This document shows positions 1-8,804 of a stretch of 64,000 nt of DNA, in pieces. A model generated the notes under the pieces. That model saw only the letters and a program-made list of their open reading frames with translations. It did not search any database and was not told the DNA's origin. Source of the stretch: CS4-C045 sp963844115 (GTDB taxonomy: Bacteria; Planctomycetota; Planctomycetia; Pirellulales; UBA7805); the NCBI GenBank assembly GCA_963844115.1, contig CAWJNN010000065.1, positions 1 to 64,000 on the forward strand. The letters are read 5' to 3'. The translations under genes and the position numbers were made by a program. The stretch's first letter is position 1; each line of letters begins with the position of its first letter.

Positions 1-4
1 CAGA

Positions 5-1055
5 TCTGGGGTCAGGCCGTGATTAGTGATTAGTCTTGCGTACCGGCCAGAGCCAGGTTACGCTTGGGCCATGGCCAGACCATTGCGAGTGGAGTACGAA
101 GGGGCCCTGTATCATGTGATGTCCCGCGGGATCGAGCGGCGAGATGAGATATCGTCTCGGACGACCGCGATCGCCAGCGGTGGCTGGAGTGGCTCCAGCG
201 GACGGTGGAGACGTACGATTGGCAGCTGCACGCTTTTGTGCTGATGGACAACCATCATCACCTCTTTGTCGGAACTCCTCGTGCCAATTTGTCGGCCGGG
301 ATGCAACACTTTAACGGCAGTTATACGAGCTATTTCAATCGACGGCACCGGCGCGCGGGTCACCTGTTTCAGGGGCGGTTCAAGGGGCAGCTGGTGGAAG
401 ATGAAGGTTACTTCTGCGAGTTGAGCCGCTACCTTCACCTCAACCCGGTCCGGGCGAAGATGGTCGACCGGCCGGAAGCTCACCGCTGGAGCAGCTATCC
501 GGGATATCATCGGAACGACCGCACTTTGTCGTGGATGACCTATGACTCGGTGCTGCGTGAGTTTTGCCGTAGCCGCAGAGAGGCCCGCAAGCGTTACCGC
601 CAGTTCGTCCGGGATGGAATGCGCGACCCGCCGCCGGTGCCCTGGGCCGAGGCCGCACAGGGACTTATTGTCGGATCGAGTCAATTCATTAAGCGGATTG
701 GGAAGCTGCTGGCGGATCGCCCGGAAGATCAAGATATCCCCGCATTGAAGCAGTTGCGGCCGCGGCCGCAACTTGAAGTCATTTTGGACGTCGTGGCCGA
801 TGCAATGCACGAGGACCGCATCGCCTGGTGCGCAGGCCGCCGGAGCGAGACCGCGGGGCGTGCGGTTGCCGCCTCGATAGCCCGCCGCCGTTTTGGATAT
901 TCAGCAACTCAAGTCGCACCGCTTTGGGATACAAGAGTCACACCAGCGTGAGCCGCGCCTTGCAGCGGATCGAATCACCATCGCCCAAGCTGGCGCGGAC
1001 CATCAAACGGATTGAACGAACACTCACTAATCACTAATCACGGCCTGACCCCAGA
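5..1055. mobile_element. RAYT-type transposable element with 30-bp terminal inverted repeats
   Basis: Positions 5-34 and 1026-1055 are perfect 30-bp inverted repeats of each other; the core reads GGGGTCAGGCCGTGATTAG on the left. They bracket a single-strand-type (Y1/HUH) transposase reading frame, so the whole reads as one element of about 1.05 kb. The right end abuts a remnant of a response-regulator gene, which suggests insertion into already dispensable sequence. A third copy of one end lies at 14065-14109. The transposase is frame-disrupted, so the element is probably no longer autonomous. Element boundaries are taken from the repeat ends; no target duplication was established. Confidence 0.75.
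71..1037 (+). pseudogene. REP-associated tyrosine transposase (Y1_Tnp), broken by two frameshifts
   Basis: The conceptual protein starts at the ATG at 71 (MARPLRVEYEGALYHVMSRG), which is the usual start of this family, and carries the HUH metal site in the segment MDNHHHLF near 245-265 and the tyrosine-bearing segment around RYLHLNPVRA near 430-455. The C-terminal part resembles the DnaA/Trp-repressor-like tail found in planctomycete members. Two breaks are visible. At 141-150 the pentamer GAGAT occurs twice in tandem; removing one copy restores the frame from RGIERRD into the DRDRQRWLEWLQ segment. A second shift lies at about 905-925, after which the reading continues as ALGYKSHTSVSRALQRIES to the stop at 1035-1037. 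Single-strand transposases of this family mobilise palindromic repeats; activity here is unlikely. Confidence 0.85.
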
Positions 1056-1232
1056 GTGCTCCCTCGACGATCCGGGCAGGTCAAATCCCGGATAACACAC
1101 GTTACCAATGGTAACGATGCCGTTCAGTTTTTGCTGAAGCAGGGCCACCATTCCAGCGCTGCGCGGCCGGATCTGGTCCTGCTGGATTGGAATCTTCCTG
1201 ACTTCGATGAACGAACTTTTTTCACGTACTAG
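1056..1232 (+). pseudogene. Remnant of a response-regulator receiver domain
   Basis: One frame from about 1062 to the TAG at 1230 reads RITHVTNGNDAVQFL, a gap of hydrophilic residues, then RPDLVLLDWNLPD. This matches the middle of a receiver domain of the single-domain Rcp1/phytochrome-associated type: the beta-2 strand, the helix with the AVQFL pattern, and the strand carrying the phospho-acceptor Asp (LLDWNLP). There is no N-terminal acidic pair and no C-terminal half, and the frame runs directly out of the end of the RAYT element. I read it as the internal remnant of a gene cut by that element. No function is expected. Confidence 0.6.
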
Positions 1233-1293
1233 CGTAACGTCGTGCGTCGGATGGCTCGCCGAAGCTGTGAATCGACGGGTTCGGAGACCCATC

Positions 1294-1345
1294 GTACAAA
1301 AACTTGGTACAAAAACTTGGTACAAGGACTTGGTACAAAGACTTG
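1294..1345. repeat. Four tandem copies of a 13-bp unit
   Basis: GTACAAAAACTTG is repeated four times with two substitutions in the last two copies. It lies in a non-coding gap and is followed by a second, unrelated purine-rich minisatellite. Confidence 0.9.
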
Positions 1346-1399
1346 CTGCAATCGGTGCAAAATCTTCGAAAGCGGCGGTTGTCGAAAAAATGAACTTCG

Positions 1400-1474
1400 A
1401 CAGAAAGAAGACAGAAAGAAGACAGAAAGAAGACAGAAAGAAGAAGACAGAAAGAAGAAGACAGAAAGAAGAAG
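1400..1474. repeat. Purine-rich minisatellite, 11/14-bp units
   Basis: The unit ACAGAAAGAAG (11 bp) is repeated, then lengthens to ACAGAAAGAAGAAG (14 bp). All frames are open across it because of composition only. It is followed by an 11-bp inverted repeat (AGGCCCTTGTC at 1473-1483 with its complement at 1510-1520). Confidence 0.9.
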
Positions 1475-1520
1475 GCCCTTGTCGCACAGAGTGGACGTCC
1501 CACCGAGTGGACAAGGGCCT

Positions 1521-2020
1521 CGTAACTCGTTGTGAGATCCGAACTGCCCGCCATGGCAATTGGCATCCGGCCAAGTCGTGCGATGCCTGACAAGGGACTA
1601 ACTCACATCACAACCGCTGCTCGACGCTGCGGGATGTTGAGTTACCAAAATCGCAGGACACCAACCGAGTCAAATAGCCTGACTGAGCAGAACGCGCCCC
1701 CTCATAGCGTTAGAGGCAGGCGCTCTCACCGAAAACTGTCAGGTGGTTCTTGCATCGATGCCCTCCAGATGAGAGGAAAAGCAAAGCAAAAATTTCAGTG
1801 GAACCTTAGGTTCCACACCCTTAGTTTATCGTCTTCCCCGCGCCAGTCAATCACTTTGTCGCGATTTCGTTCGACGCCCAGACAACGCGCTTGCAGTCCT
1901 TCGGCGAGGGCGTTGCGTATCACGCTTGCGAAGATGCCGTTGGTTCTTCAGGATAGTGTATCGAATCTGTCAGAATCACACGCGCCAGCCAATCACAGGA
2001 CAATCCAATAAGATCCGTCG
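1521..2020. other. Gap without a recognisable gene
   Basis: An open frame of 159 codons crosses this stretch on the plus strand, but its residues are basic and low in information, resemble no family I know, and no ribosome binding site is present. I see no RNA gene or promoter that I can defend. Confidence 0.5.
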
Positions 2021-2473
2021 ATGGATGATCTGCACCTCTCGCAATTGCAACAAACGTTAGCCAGTCAGATACCCATCACGAGCGCGATGGGCATTGAAGT
2101 CGTATCCTGGGACGGCCACAGCTTGTCCATGCGCATGCCACTGGAGGTAAACCGCAACCATCAGTACTCCGCTTTTGCCGGTAGTCTCAACGCGCTCTGC
2201 ACCGTGGTGGGATGGGGTACGGTTTTCCTCTACCTGCTCCAAAAGTCTCTTTCGCGCAACATCGTCATTCGACGCGGTACGATTCGCTATCTGAGACCGT
2301 TGCGAACCGGGGAGATTGTTGCCCGCGGCGTGCCGCTTGATCCGGACGAATTGGACTACTTCCTCCAGCTGCTGGAAAGCAAAGGCAAGTCAAAAGTCAA
2401 TATTGCCGCCGAGATCGCCGACGATGCAGGACCCTTCGTCACCTTCAAGGGATCCTACGTCGTACTCGAGTAA
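2021..2473 (+). CDS. YiiD-type hotdog thioesterase
   Basis: This is a 150-residue single-domain protein of the YiiD C-terminal/hotdog thioesterase group. The opening helix (LQQTLASQIPITSAMGIEV), the strand SLSMRMPLEVN RNHQYSAFAG, and the long hotdog helix containing GSLNALCTVVGWGTVFLYLL follow the family order; members act on acyl thioesters, but the substrate is not predictable. There is no signal peptide, so a cytoplasmic location is expected. The first ATG of the frame is used; no strong Shine-Dalgarno is visible, as is usual for planctomycetes. A 16-bp direct duplication containing AAACCTTTGGTAAAC follows the stop. It is convergent with the next gene. Confidence 0.75.
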   Translation: MDDLHLSQLQQTLASQIPITSAMGIEVVSWDGHSLSMRMPLEVNRNHQYSAFAGSLNALCTVVGWGTVFLYLLQKSLSRNIVIRRGTIRYLRPLRTGEIVARGVPLDPDELDYFLQLLESKGKSKVNIAAEIADDAGPFVTFKGSYVVLE

Positions 2474-2522
2474 ACCTTTGGTAAACTAAACCTTTGGTAA
2501 ACCTCATGAGCATCGTTGGCAC

Positions 2523-3584
2523 TCAAAAGTCTTCTTCAGGTGCAACGCCCTTCTCCTTCTTGGGCTCGCCCTTCTTCTTGTCTTTGTAGCGATCATGCCA
2601 TCGCTTGTGCCAATGATCGTGGTGACCATCGCCGTAGCGCTTACGACATTTCTCCATCTTTTCTTTGAAGATCTTCTTGTGCGTTTCAATCATGGTCCAC
2701 ACATCGCTGGCGGGTCCCTTCCAGAGTACCGACACCGTCGTACCGTTTGTCTTGACTCTCAGATCGTCCACCAGTTTTCTGCCGCTTTCGTTGTCGCCAA
2801 CATGGATCTGACCCAACGCGCGAAGTCCCTCCACCAGCTCTTGAACCTGGCTGGCAACTTCCTTGTTCGTCATCTCGGCCCGCGACCGATAGAACGATTG
2901 TCCGTCGTGCTCGCCCGTCACAAACCGGAACGACTTAGTTTGCCTGGCCAATTTGCACTTGTCCGGCAGCTCAGCGTCGGAAAGACCCTCGGCTCTCATC
3001 AACATCGTCGTCCCTGCCGGAATATTGCCCGCCAGCGACGAATCGTTCGTCAAACTGGGTGCCTTGCCGTCCAGGACATCGACGGCTGTCTTCAGCAAAT
3101 CAATACTGCTGGCGAAGACAATCCACTCGTCCCCGTAGAAGGCTGCCGCGACCGTGCGGTTCCGCGAGCCGTGTCGCGACTTGTGTGTCCACTGATGGAT
3201 CTCGTGCTCTCGATGTTTCGTGACCTCACGACTCGGAATCATTTTCGCCATACCCATCACCCGGTCGCGATCAACCTTGGCATGCAAAATCATTACACCC
3301 GTATGTTTGCCAGTTTCATTTCCGTAAAACGTCATGCCGTGCAGATCTTGTTCGGGATTCATGCCCAGCATCTTGACGGCAAACGCCATCCGTTTCTTAT
3401 GCTTCTGCTGCTCCATCATCTTCTGAACAACGGTCGATTCACGCATCGCATCAAAATCAAGATGACCCAACCAACCGGCGTCGGCCGAGACGTCTTTCAG
3501 GTCCAGCGGCTTGGCACTGGCATCCGGTAGATTTCCACAAACGGCAGTCAACACGACCGCGATCAAGAGTCGCCAATTGAGCAT
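2523..3584 (-). CDS. Secreted planctomycetal protein of unknown function
   Basis: The 353-residue product starts with a clear signal peptide (LLIAVVLTAVCGNLPDASA, cleavage after about residue 24), so it is exported. The body repeats the pattern of planctomycete proteins that contain domains rich in beta strands and conserved GxxxF patterns (for example GMTFYGNETGKHTGVMIL and AAAFYGDEWIVFASS, the latter like a quality-control self-measure found in secreted DUF families), but I do not recognise a named domain. The last 50 residues are a highly charged His/Lys/Asp tail (HHDHWHKRWHDRYKDKKKG), which could bind metal or polyanions; this is inference. It is transcribed convergently with the thioesterase and divergently from the gene at 3794. 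Confidence 0.7.
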   Translation of the reverse strand: MLNWRLLIAVVLTAVCGNLPDASAKPLDLKDVSADAGWLGHLDFDAMRESTVVQKMMEQQKHKKRMAFAVKMLGMNPEQDLHGMTFYGNETGKHTGVMILHAKVDRDRVMGMAKMIPSREVTKHREHEIHQWTHKSRHGSRNRTVAAAFYGDEWIVFASSIDLLKTAVDVLDGKAPSLTNDSSLAGNIPAGTTMLMRAEGLSDAELPDKCKLARQTKSFRFVTGEHDGQSFYRSRAEMTNKEVASQVQELVEGLRALGQIHVGDNESGRKLVDDLRVKTNGTTVSVLWKGPASDVWTMIETHKKIFKEKMEKCRKRYGDGHHDHWHKRWHDRYKDKKKGEPKKEKGVAPEEDF

Positions 3585-3793
3585 CTTTATTTCCTCCTGT
3601 TTGCAAATGTACGAACGATTTCAGCTTTATACGCGCAAGGACGGCGGATGGTTACCTGCTCGTGAACTTTTTCTCGCAGAACGCATCCGCGAGTTTCAAT
3701 GTTTTCCGCTTTTCCGCTGATCGAACGGGCGTCTAGTTGGGAACTGCGGCTAATTTGCCTGTCGTCGGGTACGATAGCTGGTACGATCTTAAA

Positions 3794-4180
3794 ATGAAGC
3801 TGCTCGCCAGACACCGCACCTTGGCCCGCTTCCAAAGCGCCCCGTACCACCTCTGCCGCGGCCGCACGGCTCTTTGTCCAGAACAATGTGGAGACTCCGG
3901 CGAGTTCGCAACCTTCGACGTCGTCGAATACCTGGTTTATGAACAATCGGGCAAGTATGGGGACCCCAAGCAGGAAACGTTTCGTTTCCAGGTCAGCGAT
4001 TTCCATCGCAAGCCGAAAGGCGACGTGGATTTGCTAGGCAAGGTTGGCGACATGAAAGAGGGCGATCTGGTGTTGCTGGAATGGCATCACCTGTACGGCG
4101 AAGTCCACCCCGGCGTGATTTCGCCAGTTCGTCCAGTCGCTGAGCCATCAATCATGGAATATTGTGACGCAAGTCCATAA
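3794..4180 (+). CDS. Conserved hypothetical protein, about 128 residues
   Basis: I chose the ATG at 3794 (MKLLARHRTLARFQ) because the residues before it look non-coding; an earlier in-frame start lies at 3737. The protein contains a cysteine pair in CRGRTALCPEQCGDSG, followed by a strand-rich half with EYLVYEQSGKYG and GDLVLLEWHHLYGEV, and ends in SPVRPV. No signal peptide or membrane segment is seen. The Cys and His residues could form a metal site, but I do not recognise the family. An 18-bp direct repeat containing TTGTGACGCAAGTCC spans the stop codon at 4161-4199. Confidence 0.55.
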   Translation: MKLLARHRTLARFQSAPYHLCRGRTALCPEQCGDSGEFATFDVVEYLVYEQSGKYGDPKQETFRFQVSDFHRKPKGDVDLLGKVGDMKEGDLVLLEWHHLYGEVHPGVISPVRPVAEPSIMEYCDASP

Positions 4181-4340
4181 ACAATTGTGACGCAAGTCCC
4201 GCGCATGAAAAAGCCTCGCGCAACAAGAGGTAACCCTGTCGACCCCCCCCTACCGCCGTCCTCACGGCTGGAATTCGGTATGATGTTAAATGCGTCTCAT
4301 CCTTCGATTTCCGGTTTTGATTTTGCGGGTGGTTAGAATC

Positions 4341-5873
4341 ATGGCCATGCATTCGACGCGGCGACAGTTTCTCGGGACGGCGTCGATCGGCGGTGCCGCC
4401 ATGGGCTTGTCGGAATTGGGTTTTCTGAAGCGACTCCCCCGTGTCTCGGCGGCCGATGCGACGGTGAACTCGAACCTGGTACGTGTGGACAGCGGAATTG
4501 AACCCCTGGTTCGCTTGCTGGAGGAGACGTCACGCGAGCGGTTACTGGAAGAAGTGGCGGCCAAAATCCAGAGCGGCACCTCGTATCGAGAAGTGCTGGC
4601 GGCACTGCTGTTGGCCGGAGTGCGAAACGTACAGCCACGTCCATCCGTCGGCTTCAAGTTCCACTCGGTGTTGGTCGTGAATGCGGCGCACCTGGCAAGC
4701 CTCTCGTCACCTGACTCGGATCGTTGGTTACCGATCTTCTGGGCGATCGACTACTTCAAAGCCACACAACTGGAAGAGCAACGGGCCAGCGGTTGGAAAA
4801 TGAGTGCCGTCAACGAAGCGGACGTGCCGCCCGCGAGCAAGGCGCGTTCCGCTTTCATCAAGGCGATGGACACTTGGGACGTCGAGGCTGCCGACGCGGC
4901 CGTGGCCGGGCTCGCTCGGCATGCCGGCGTCAACGAGGTCTTCGAACTGTTCTGTCGATACGGCGCGCGCGATTATCGATCGATCGGTCACAAGGCCATC
5001 TTTGTTGCCAATAGTTGGCGGACGCTGCAGAGCATCGGCTGGCAACATGCAGAGCCGGTCTTGAGGTCCTTGGCGTTTGCCCTGTTGAACTATGGTGGCG
5101 AGCAACACCCGGCCGGCAGTGACTTACTACCGGACCGTCCCTGGCGGAAAAATACGGAACTGCAGACGAAGATCCGTGACCAGTGGCAGGACGGAAAGCC
5201 AGACAAGAATGCAACGCGCACCATGTTGGCCGCCCTGCGCAACGGTACGCATGATGACACGCCCGCACAAGCGGTCGAATTATTGAATCAAGGTATCGCC
5301 CCCCAGTCGATCTGGGACGCGGTGTTGATCGGATCGGGCGAGCTGTTGATGCGACAACCAGGCATTATCGGCCTGCACAGCCTGACGACGGCCAATGCGT
5401 TACGTTATGCGTACCAGGCCAGCGCCGACGATGCGACGCGTCGCATGCTGTTACTACAAAACTGCGCGTTTCTACCCATGTTTCGGCAGTCGGCGCTTGG
5501 CCGAGGCCAGCTCAGCGACAAAACGGTCGACGACCTGCAACCTCTGGAAAGGAGCGGCGAGTCGCCCGCGGATGCCATCACGGAAATATTCGCTGACGTA
5601 ACGGGCAACCGAGCACGCGCCGCGGCCAAGCTGCGGGATTTTTTGCAGACAGGTGGCGATGCACGCGACGTCATAAATTCCGCTCGTCGCCTGGTCTTTC
5701 TGAAAGGCCGTGGCGCACACGACTACAAGTTCAGCTCGGCGGTGCTGGAGGATTACTACCACGTAAGCCCTGATTGGCGCGACCTGTTTCTTGCCCTCAG
5801 CATTTTCAACTTGCGCGGCTCAGGCGATCGCGACAATGGTCTGGTCACCCGCACGCGCGACGCCTTGAGCTAA
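4341..5873 (+). CDS. Tat-exported planctomycete protein of unknown function
   Basis: The 510-residue product begins with a twin-arginine signal: STRRQFLGTASIGGAAMGL in the first 25 residues, with the RR motif followed by FLG. This predicts export of a folded, probably cofactor-bearing protein. Starts at 4341 and 4347 are both ATG; an upstream start at 4290 would place extra hydrophobic residues before the Tat motif and is less likely. The body is helical, with recurrent patterns such as LLEEVAAKIQSGTSYREVLAALLLAGVRNVQ and conserved His residues (GFKFHSVLVVNAAH, YGGEQHPAGSDLLPDRPWR). I recognise it as a recurrent planctomycete type but cannot name a reaction. Confidence 0.7.
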   Translation: MAMHSTRRQFLGTASIGGAAMGLSELGFLKRLPRVSAADATVNSNLVRVDSGIEPLVRLLEETSRERLLEEVAAKIQSGTSYREVLAALLLAGVRNVQPRPSVGFKFHSVLVVNAAHLASLSSPDSDRWLPIFWAIDYFKATQLEEQRASGWKMSAVNEADVPPASKARSAFIKAMDTWDVEAADAAVAGLARHAGVNEVFELFCRYGARDYRSIGHKAIFVANSWRTLQSIGWQHAEPVLRSLAFALLNYGGEQHPAGSDLLPDRPWRKNTELQTKIRDQWQDGKPDKNATRTMLAALRNGTHDDTPAQAVELLNQGIAPQSIWDAVLIGSGELLMRQPGIIGLHSLTTANALRYAYQASADDATRRMLLLQNCAFLPMFRQSALGRGQLSDKTVDDLQPLERSGESPADAITEIFADVTGNRARAAAKLRDFLQTGGDARDVINSARRLVFLKGRGAHDYKFSSAVLEDYYHVSPDWRDLFLALSIFNLRGSGDRDNGLVTRTRDALS

Positions 5874-6093
5874 TCGGATGGACGCAAGTGCAGCGGCGAC
5901 AAGTTGTGGCCGTCGAGTCCTCGGACGTTTCCGCGGTCGCGGTATATATGCGTAGTTGGACCGACCTGCTTACGTTTGAGATGACGCCGGTTATCAACCA
6001 CGTACCGTTGTGCGCCTCTTGTCAAACGCCGTCACCTCCCAGGAACGTGATCCGTGGTAAAAAAGTAGTAATTCAACTATAATTTCCTTCAGT

Positions 6094-6131
6094 TCGGTGT
6101 TAGATGATTCTTGTCGGTGTTAGATGATTCT
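6094..6131. repeat. 20-bp tandem duplication before the Uma2 gene
   Basis: The segment TCGGTGTTAGATGATTCT occurs twice in a row, ending 19 bases before the start codon of the next gene. It may be part of its leader. Confidence 0.85.
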
Positions 6132-6149
6132 CGTTGTCTCGGAGCAGCC

Positions 6150-6692
6150 ATGTCCACCGCCTCGCGTTTCGTCCCGAACTACACGGTTGACGATTACCGT
6201 CACTGGGAGGGTGATTGGCAATTGATCGAAGGCGTTCCGGTGGCGATGAGCCCGTCGCCGTTCGGACCGCACGAACGGATTGCAATAGAGTTGGCAACAT
6301 CATTCAAGAATCAAATCGACCAACAAGGATGTGACTGCCGGGTTTATGCCGGGTTGGATTGGATCGTCAGCAACGACACCGTGGTCCGTCCGGACGTAAT
6401 GGTTGTTTGCGGGCCGCAGCCTGAGCGACATTTGGAACGACCGCCGGCAATCGCTGTGGAAATCCTTTCCCCTGCGACCCGCGAGCTGGATTTGGTTGCT
6501 AAGCGTCGCATCTACCAACAAAACGGCGTAGCGTTTTACCTGATCGCCGGTCCCCAAGCACAACAGATCGAAATCGCGCGTATGAATGTGCAAACATCAG
6601 AGTCGGAAACGATTCACGAGGATCAGACCGCCGAGTTGCAATTGTCCGAAGATTGCCAAATTACACTGAACGCCCGGCATATGTTCCGATGA
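6150..6692 (+). CDS. Uma2-family (DUF820) endonuclease-like protein
   Basis: The 180-residue product has the PD-(D/E)xK-like architecture of the Uma2/DUF820 family: N-terminal YTVDDYRHWEGDWQLIEGVPVAMSP, the helix HERIAIELATSF, the strand with the putative catalytic Asp in VVRPDVMVVCG, and AIAVEILSPATRELDLVAKRRIY with the E..SP..R..D..K signature. Planctomycetes and cyanobacteria carry dozens of these genes, often mobile; a biological role has not been settled. The ATG at 6150 is preceded by GGAG at 6141-6144, a rare visible Shine-Dalgarno here, which decides the start over the upstream in-frame codon at 6111. Confidence 0.85.
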   Translation: MSTASRFVPNYTVDDYRHWEGDWQLIEGVPVAMSPSPFGPHERIAIELATSFKNQIDQQGCDCRVYAGLDWIVSNDTVVRPDVMVVCGPQPERHLERPPAIAVEILSPATRELDLVAKRRIYQQNGVAFYLIAGPQAQQIEIARMNVQTSESETIHEDQTAELQLSEDCQITLNARHMFR

Positions 6693-7017
6693 TGCAGGAA
6701 CGTAAAACGTCGTTTGGGATTCCGGTACGGCGGGACGTGGCAGATATCTTACGCGGAAGGCGGCCGATTCACATGACGACGAGCCCTGCTCATCTGCAGC
6801 CCTACGCACAATGGGCCGAGTGCGGGACTACCGAAGGATCCAAACGAACATCGGCATCACAAGTTGGGACTTACCTTCGGCCCGACCATCTCTGGTGGTC
6901 GCTTCCCCTGCTGACTGTTACGCTGGCCGTCTGTTACGCTGGTTTCCAAAGCCGGTCGACGATTCCGGCCGCTTGCTTCGATCCGCTCGATTCGTTTCAG
7001 GAAAGGGTTTGGCATTC

Positions 7018-7659
7018 ATGCGAGTTCTCTTGATCACTTCGTGGGTTTGGACGGTACTGATGGTCTCCGCAATCTTCACCTCCGTGTCATCGGCAGGAGA
7101 GGCAGTGGTCCTGTTTGACGGAAAATCATTCGACGGCTGGGAAGGCAACCTGGATATGTTCCGGATCGAAGATGGCAGCGTCGTCGGGGGGACCTTGCAG
7201 AAACAGATTCCCCACAACGAGTTTCTCTGTACAAAGCAGGAATATGGGGATTTCGAATTGCGTCTCAAGATCAAGGTGAAGGGAGAAGGGGTCAACGCGG
7301 GTATTCAGATTCGCAGCAAACGAATGGCTGATCATCACGAAGTGATTGGATATCAGGCCGACGTGGGCGAAGCGTATTGGGGCAAGCTATACGACGAGTC
7401 GCGTCGCAACCGAATACTTGCTGGCGGCGATAAAGCTGACGAACTGGCGAAAGTGCTGAAACTGGACGACTGGAACGACTATGTCATCCGTTGCGAAGGT
7501 CCGCGAATCCAACTGACGCTGAATGGAGTCAAAACCGTGGACTACGTCGAACAGGACGAGGACATAGCCCGACGAGGAATCATCGGCCTGCAGATCCACG
7601 GCGGTCCGCCCAGCGAAGCCTGGTACAAAGACATCACGATTGTCGAGCTGGATGACTGA
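7018..7659 (+). CDS. Secreted DUF1080 (3-keto-disaccharide hydrolase-like) protein
   Basis: The 213-residue product has a signal peptide (LLITSWVWTVLMVSAIFTSVSSAG) and a single DUF1080 domain: VVLFDGKSFDGWEG at the start, GGTLQ..., YGDFELRLKIKVKGEGVNAGIQIRS in the middle, and RGIIGLQIHGGPPSEAWYKDITIVEL at the end. This is a jelly-roll fold related to concanavalin-like lectins; planctomycetes encode many copies, thought to act on glycosides outside the cytoplasm. I took the ATG at 7018 because it gives a proper signal peptide; the frame stays open far upstream to 6811 without good coding character. Confidence 0.85.
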   Translation: MRVLLITSWVWTVLMVSAIFTSVSSAGEAVVLFDGKSFDGWEGNLDMFRIEDGSVVGGTLQKQIPHNEFLCTKQEYGDFELRLKIKVKGEGVNAGIQIRSKRMADHHEVIGYQADVGEAYWGKLYDESRRNRILAGGDKADELAKVLKLDDWNDYVIRCEGPRIQLTLNGVKTVDYVEQDEDIARRGIIGLQIHGGPPSEAWYKDITIVELDD

Positions 7660-7729
7660 CGAACCGTGGCAATCACGACAAAGTCACGGAGAGGAGGGGG
7701 TCAAGCCAGGTGGGTAAGGCCAGCGCGAG

Positions 7730-7817
7730 AGGGTCGGGAGTCTTTTTTCCTGTCGACAAGTTACGGTTGCAACTGATGAATCGGTATCGGTCGACAGGAA
7801 AAAAGACTCCCGACCCT
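7730..7817. repeat. Dispersed hairpin element, copy 1 (28-bp perfect stem)
   Basis: Positions 7730-7757 and 7790-7817 are perfect 28-bp inverted repeats around a 32-base loop; the stem contains GGGAGTCTTTTTTCCTGTCG. The same stem core and the same leading AGCGCGAG motif recur at 35402-35532. No gene for mobility is inside, so it resembles a REP/MITE-like dispersed palindrome. It could also act as a bidirectional terminator because of the T and A runs inside the stem. Confidence 0.85.
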
Positions 7818-7990
7818 GTTCACGCACGACACCGTTCACGCATTGACCCGCTGAATTGCGTCATAACCAAACTACCTGCAATCCGTTCTCTTCCGTGACG
7901 CGAGCCAAACTTGTGTCAACTTAGCTAGCGGCGCCGGCATGCTGTCGGTCCAAGCTGTGTTGTCCCTAAGGCAGCACATCGCTACTCTAT

Positions 7991-8029
7991 GCCGCCCCGC
8001 GCAACGGATATGCCGCCCCGCGCAACGGA
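7991..8029. repeat. 20-bp tandem duplication in the leader of the next gene
   Basis: TATGCCGCCCCGCGCAACGG occurs twice in tandem. The surrounding gap from 7660 to 8144 holds this, the hairpin element and nothing else I recognise. Confidence 0.85.
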
Positions 8030-8144
8030 ACGGTCAGAATTCCGCGCGGGACCTTACGTCTACTGGATATCGGGGTTGGTGCGCTCAATCACAGTGGCCA
8101 GCACCGGCAGTTAATCGATGTTTAATCCACAGCAGGTGTCAAGG

Positions 8145-8633
8145 ATGAAATCTGCATTCGGGCTGCGCACAATCGCGTCGGGAATCTGTATTGTTGCTGC
8201 GCTGGCAAGCGTCACGGTCTGCAATCCATCGGCTTACGCCCAGGATGCAGAATGGATTTGGGCACCGTCTACGCGGTCATCACAGAGCCCGGCCGGCATG
8301 GCATACTTTCGGCGCACACTACAGCTGCACGGGGTCGATAACGGAGAAATCCGGATCGCCTGCGACGAGCAATACACGCTGTACGTCAACGGAGTCCGGC
8401 TCGGTAGTGGTGACGACTGGTCGCACTTGGACGTCTACGACGTCGGTCCCTACCTGACCAACGGTTCCAATCTGATCGCGGTCGAAGCGGAAAAGTCGAA
8501 GCCCGGCCCGGCGGGCCTGGTGATGGAAGCGCAGCTTCCAAGAGCAGCATGGTGCCTCCTTACGTTACTCAACGAATGCGTCCTGGGGAGTGAGCACGCG
8601 TCGGCAGCGCGGCTGGCAAACGCCTGGATTTAA
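8145..8633 (+). CDS. N-terminal piece of a frame-disrupted PVC-type dehydrogenase protein
   Basis: The ATG at 8145 gives a signal peptide (SGICIVAALASVTVCNPSAYA) followed by a galactose-binding-like beta domain: AEWIWAPS, AYFRRTLQLHGV, CDEQYTLYVNGVRLGSG, VGPYLTNGSNLIAVEAEKSKPGPAGLVMEA. Reading after about 8535 in this frame becomes meaningless and stops at 8633. In the plus-one frame the sequence continues sensibly as SFQEQHGASLRYSTNASWGV and then WQTPGFNDSRWAKARSLGKIG to about 8735, where a second shift returns to the original frame and joins the gene listed at 8805. The intact ancestor would be a single exported protein of about 1265 residues. The two shifts compensate, which is compatible with either decay or base-call errors. 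Confidence 0.6.
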   Translation: MKSAFGLRTIASGICIVAALASVTVCNPSAYAQDAEWIWAPSTRSSQSPAGMAYFRRTLQLHGVDNGEIRIACDEQYTLYVNGVRLGSGDDWSHLDVYDVGPYLTNGSNLIAVEAEKSKPGPAGLVMEAQLPRAAWCLLTLLNECVLGSEHASAARLANAWI

Positions 8634-8804
8634 TGACTCTCGCTGGGCGAAGGCAAGATCGCTCGGCAAGATCGGCGCGACCGATCCCTGGACCGGTCTC
8701 ACCAGTGGCCATCAAAGCGGCAAACGCGCAGCAGTTTCGAAGTCGCTCGCGGTTTTCGTGTCGAATGGGTTGTCAAACCCGACGACGCGAAGTCGCTGTT
8801 AGCC

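Noticed and set aside
1038..1593. Overlapping open frames on both strands
   Set aside because: They arise from purine-rich minisatellites and contain only low-complexity Lys/Glu/Arg or Phe/Ser/Leu runs.
1532..2011. 159-codon open frame
   Set aside because: Composition is unlike coding sequence nearby, no family resemblance and no start signal.
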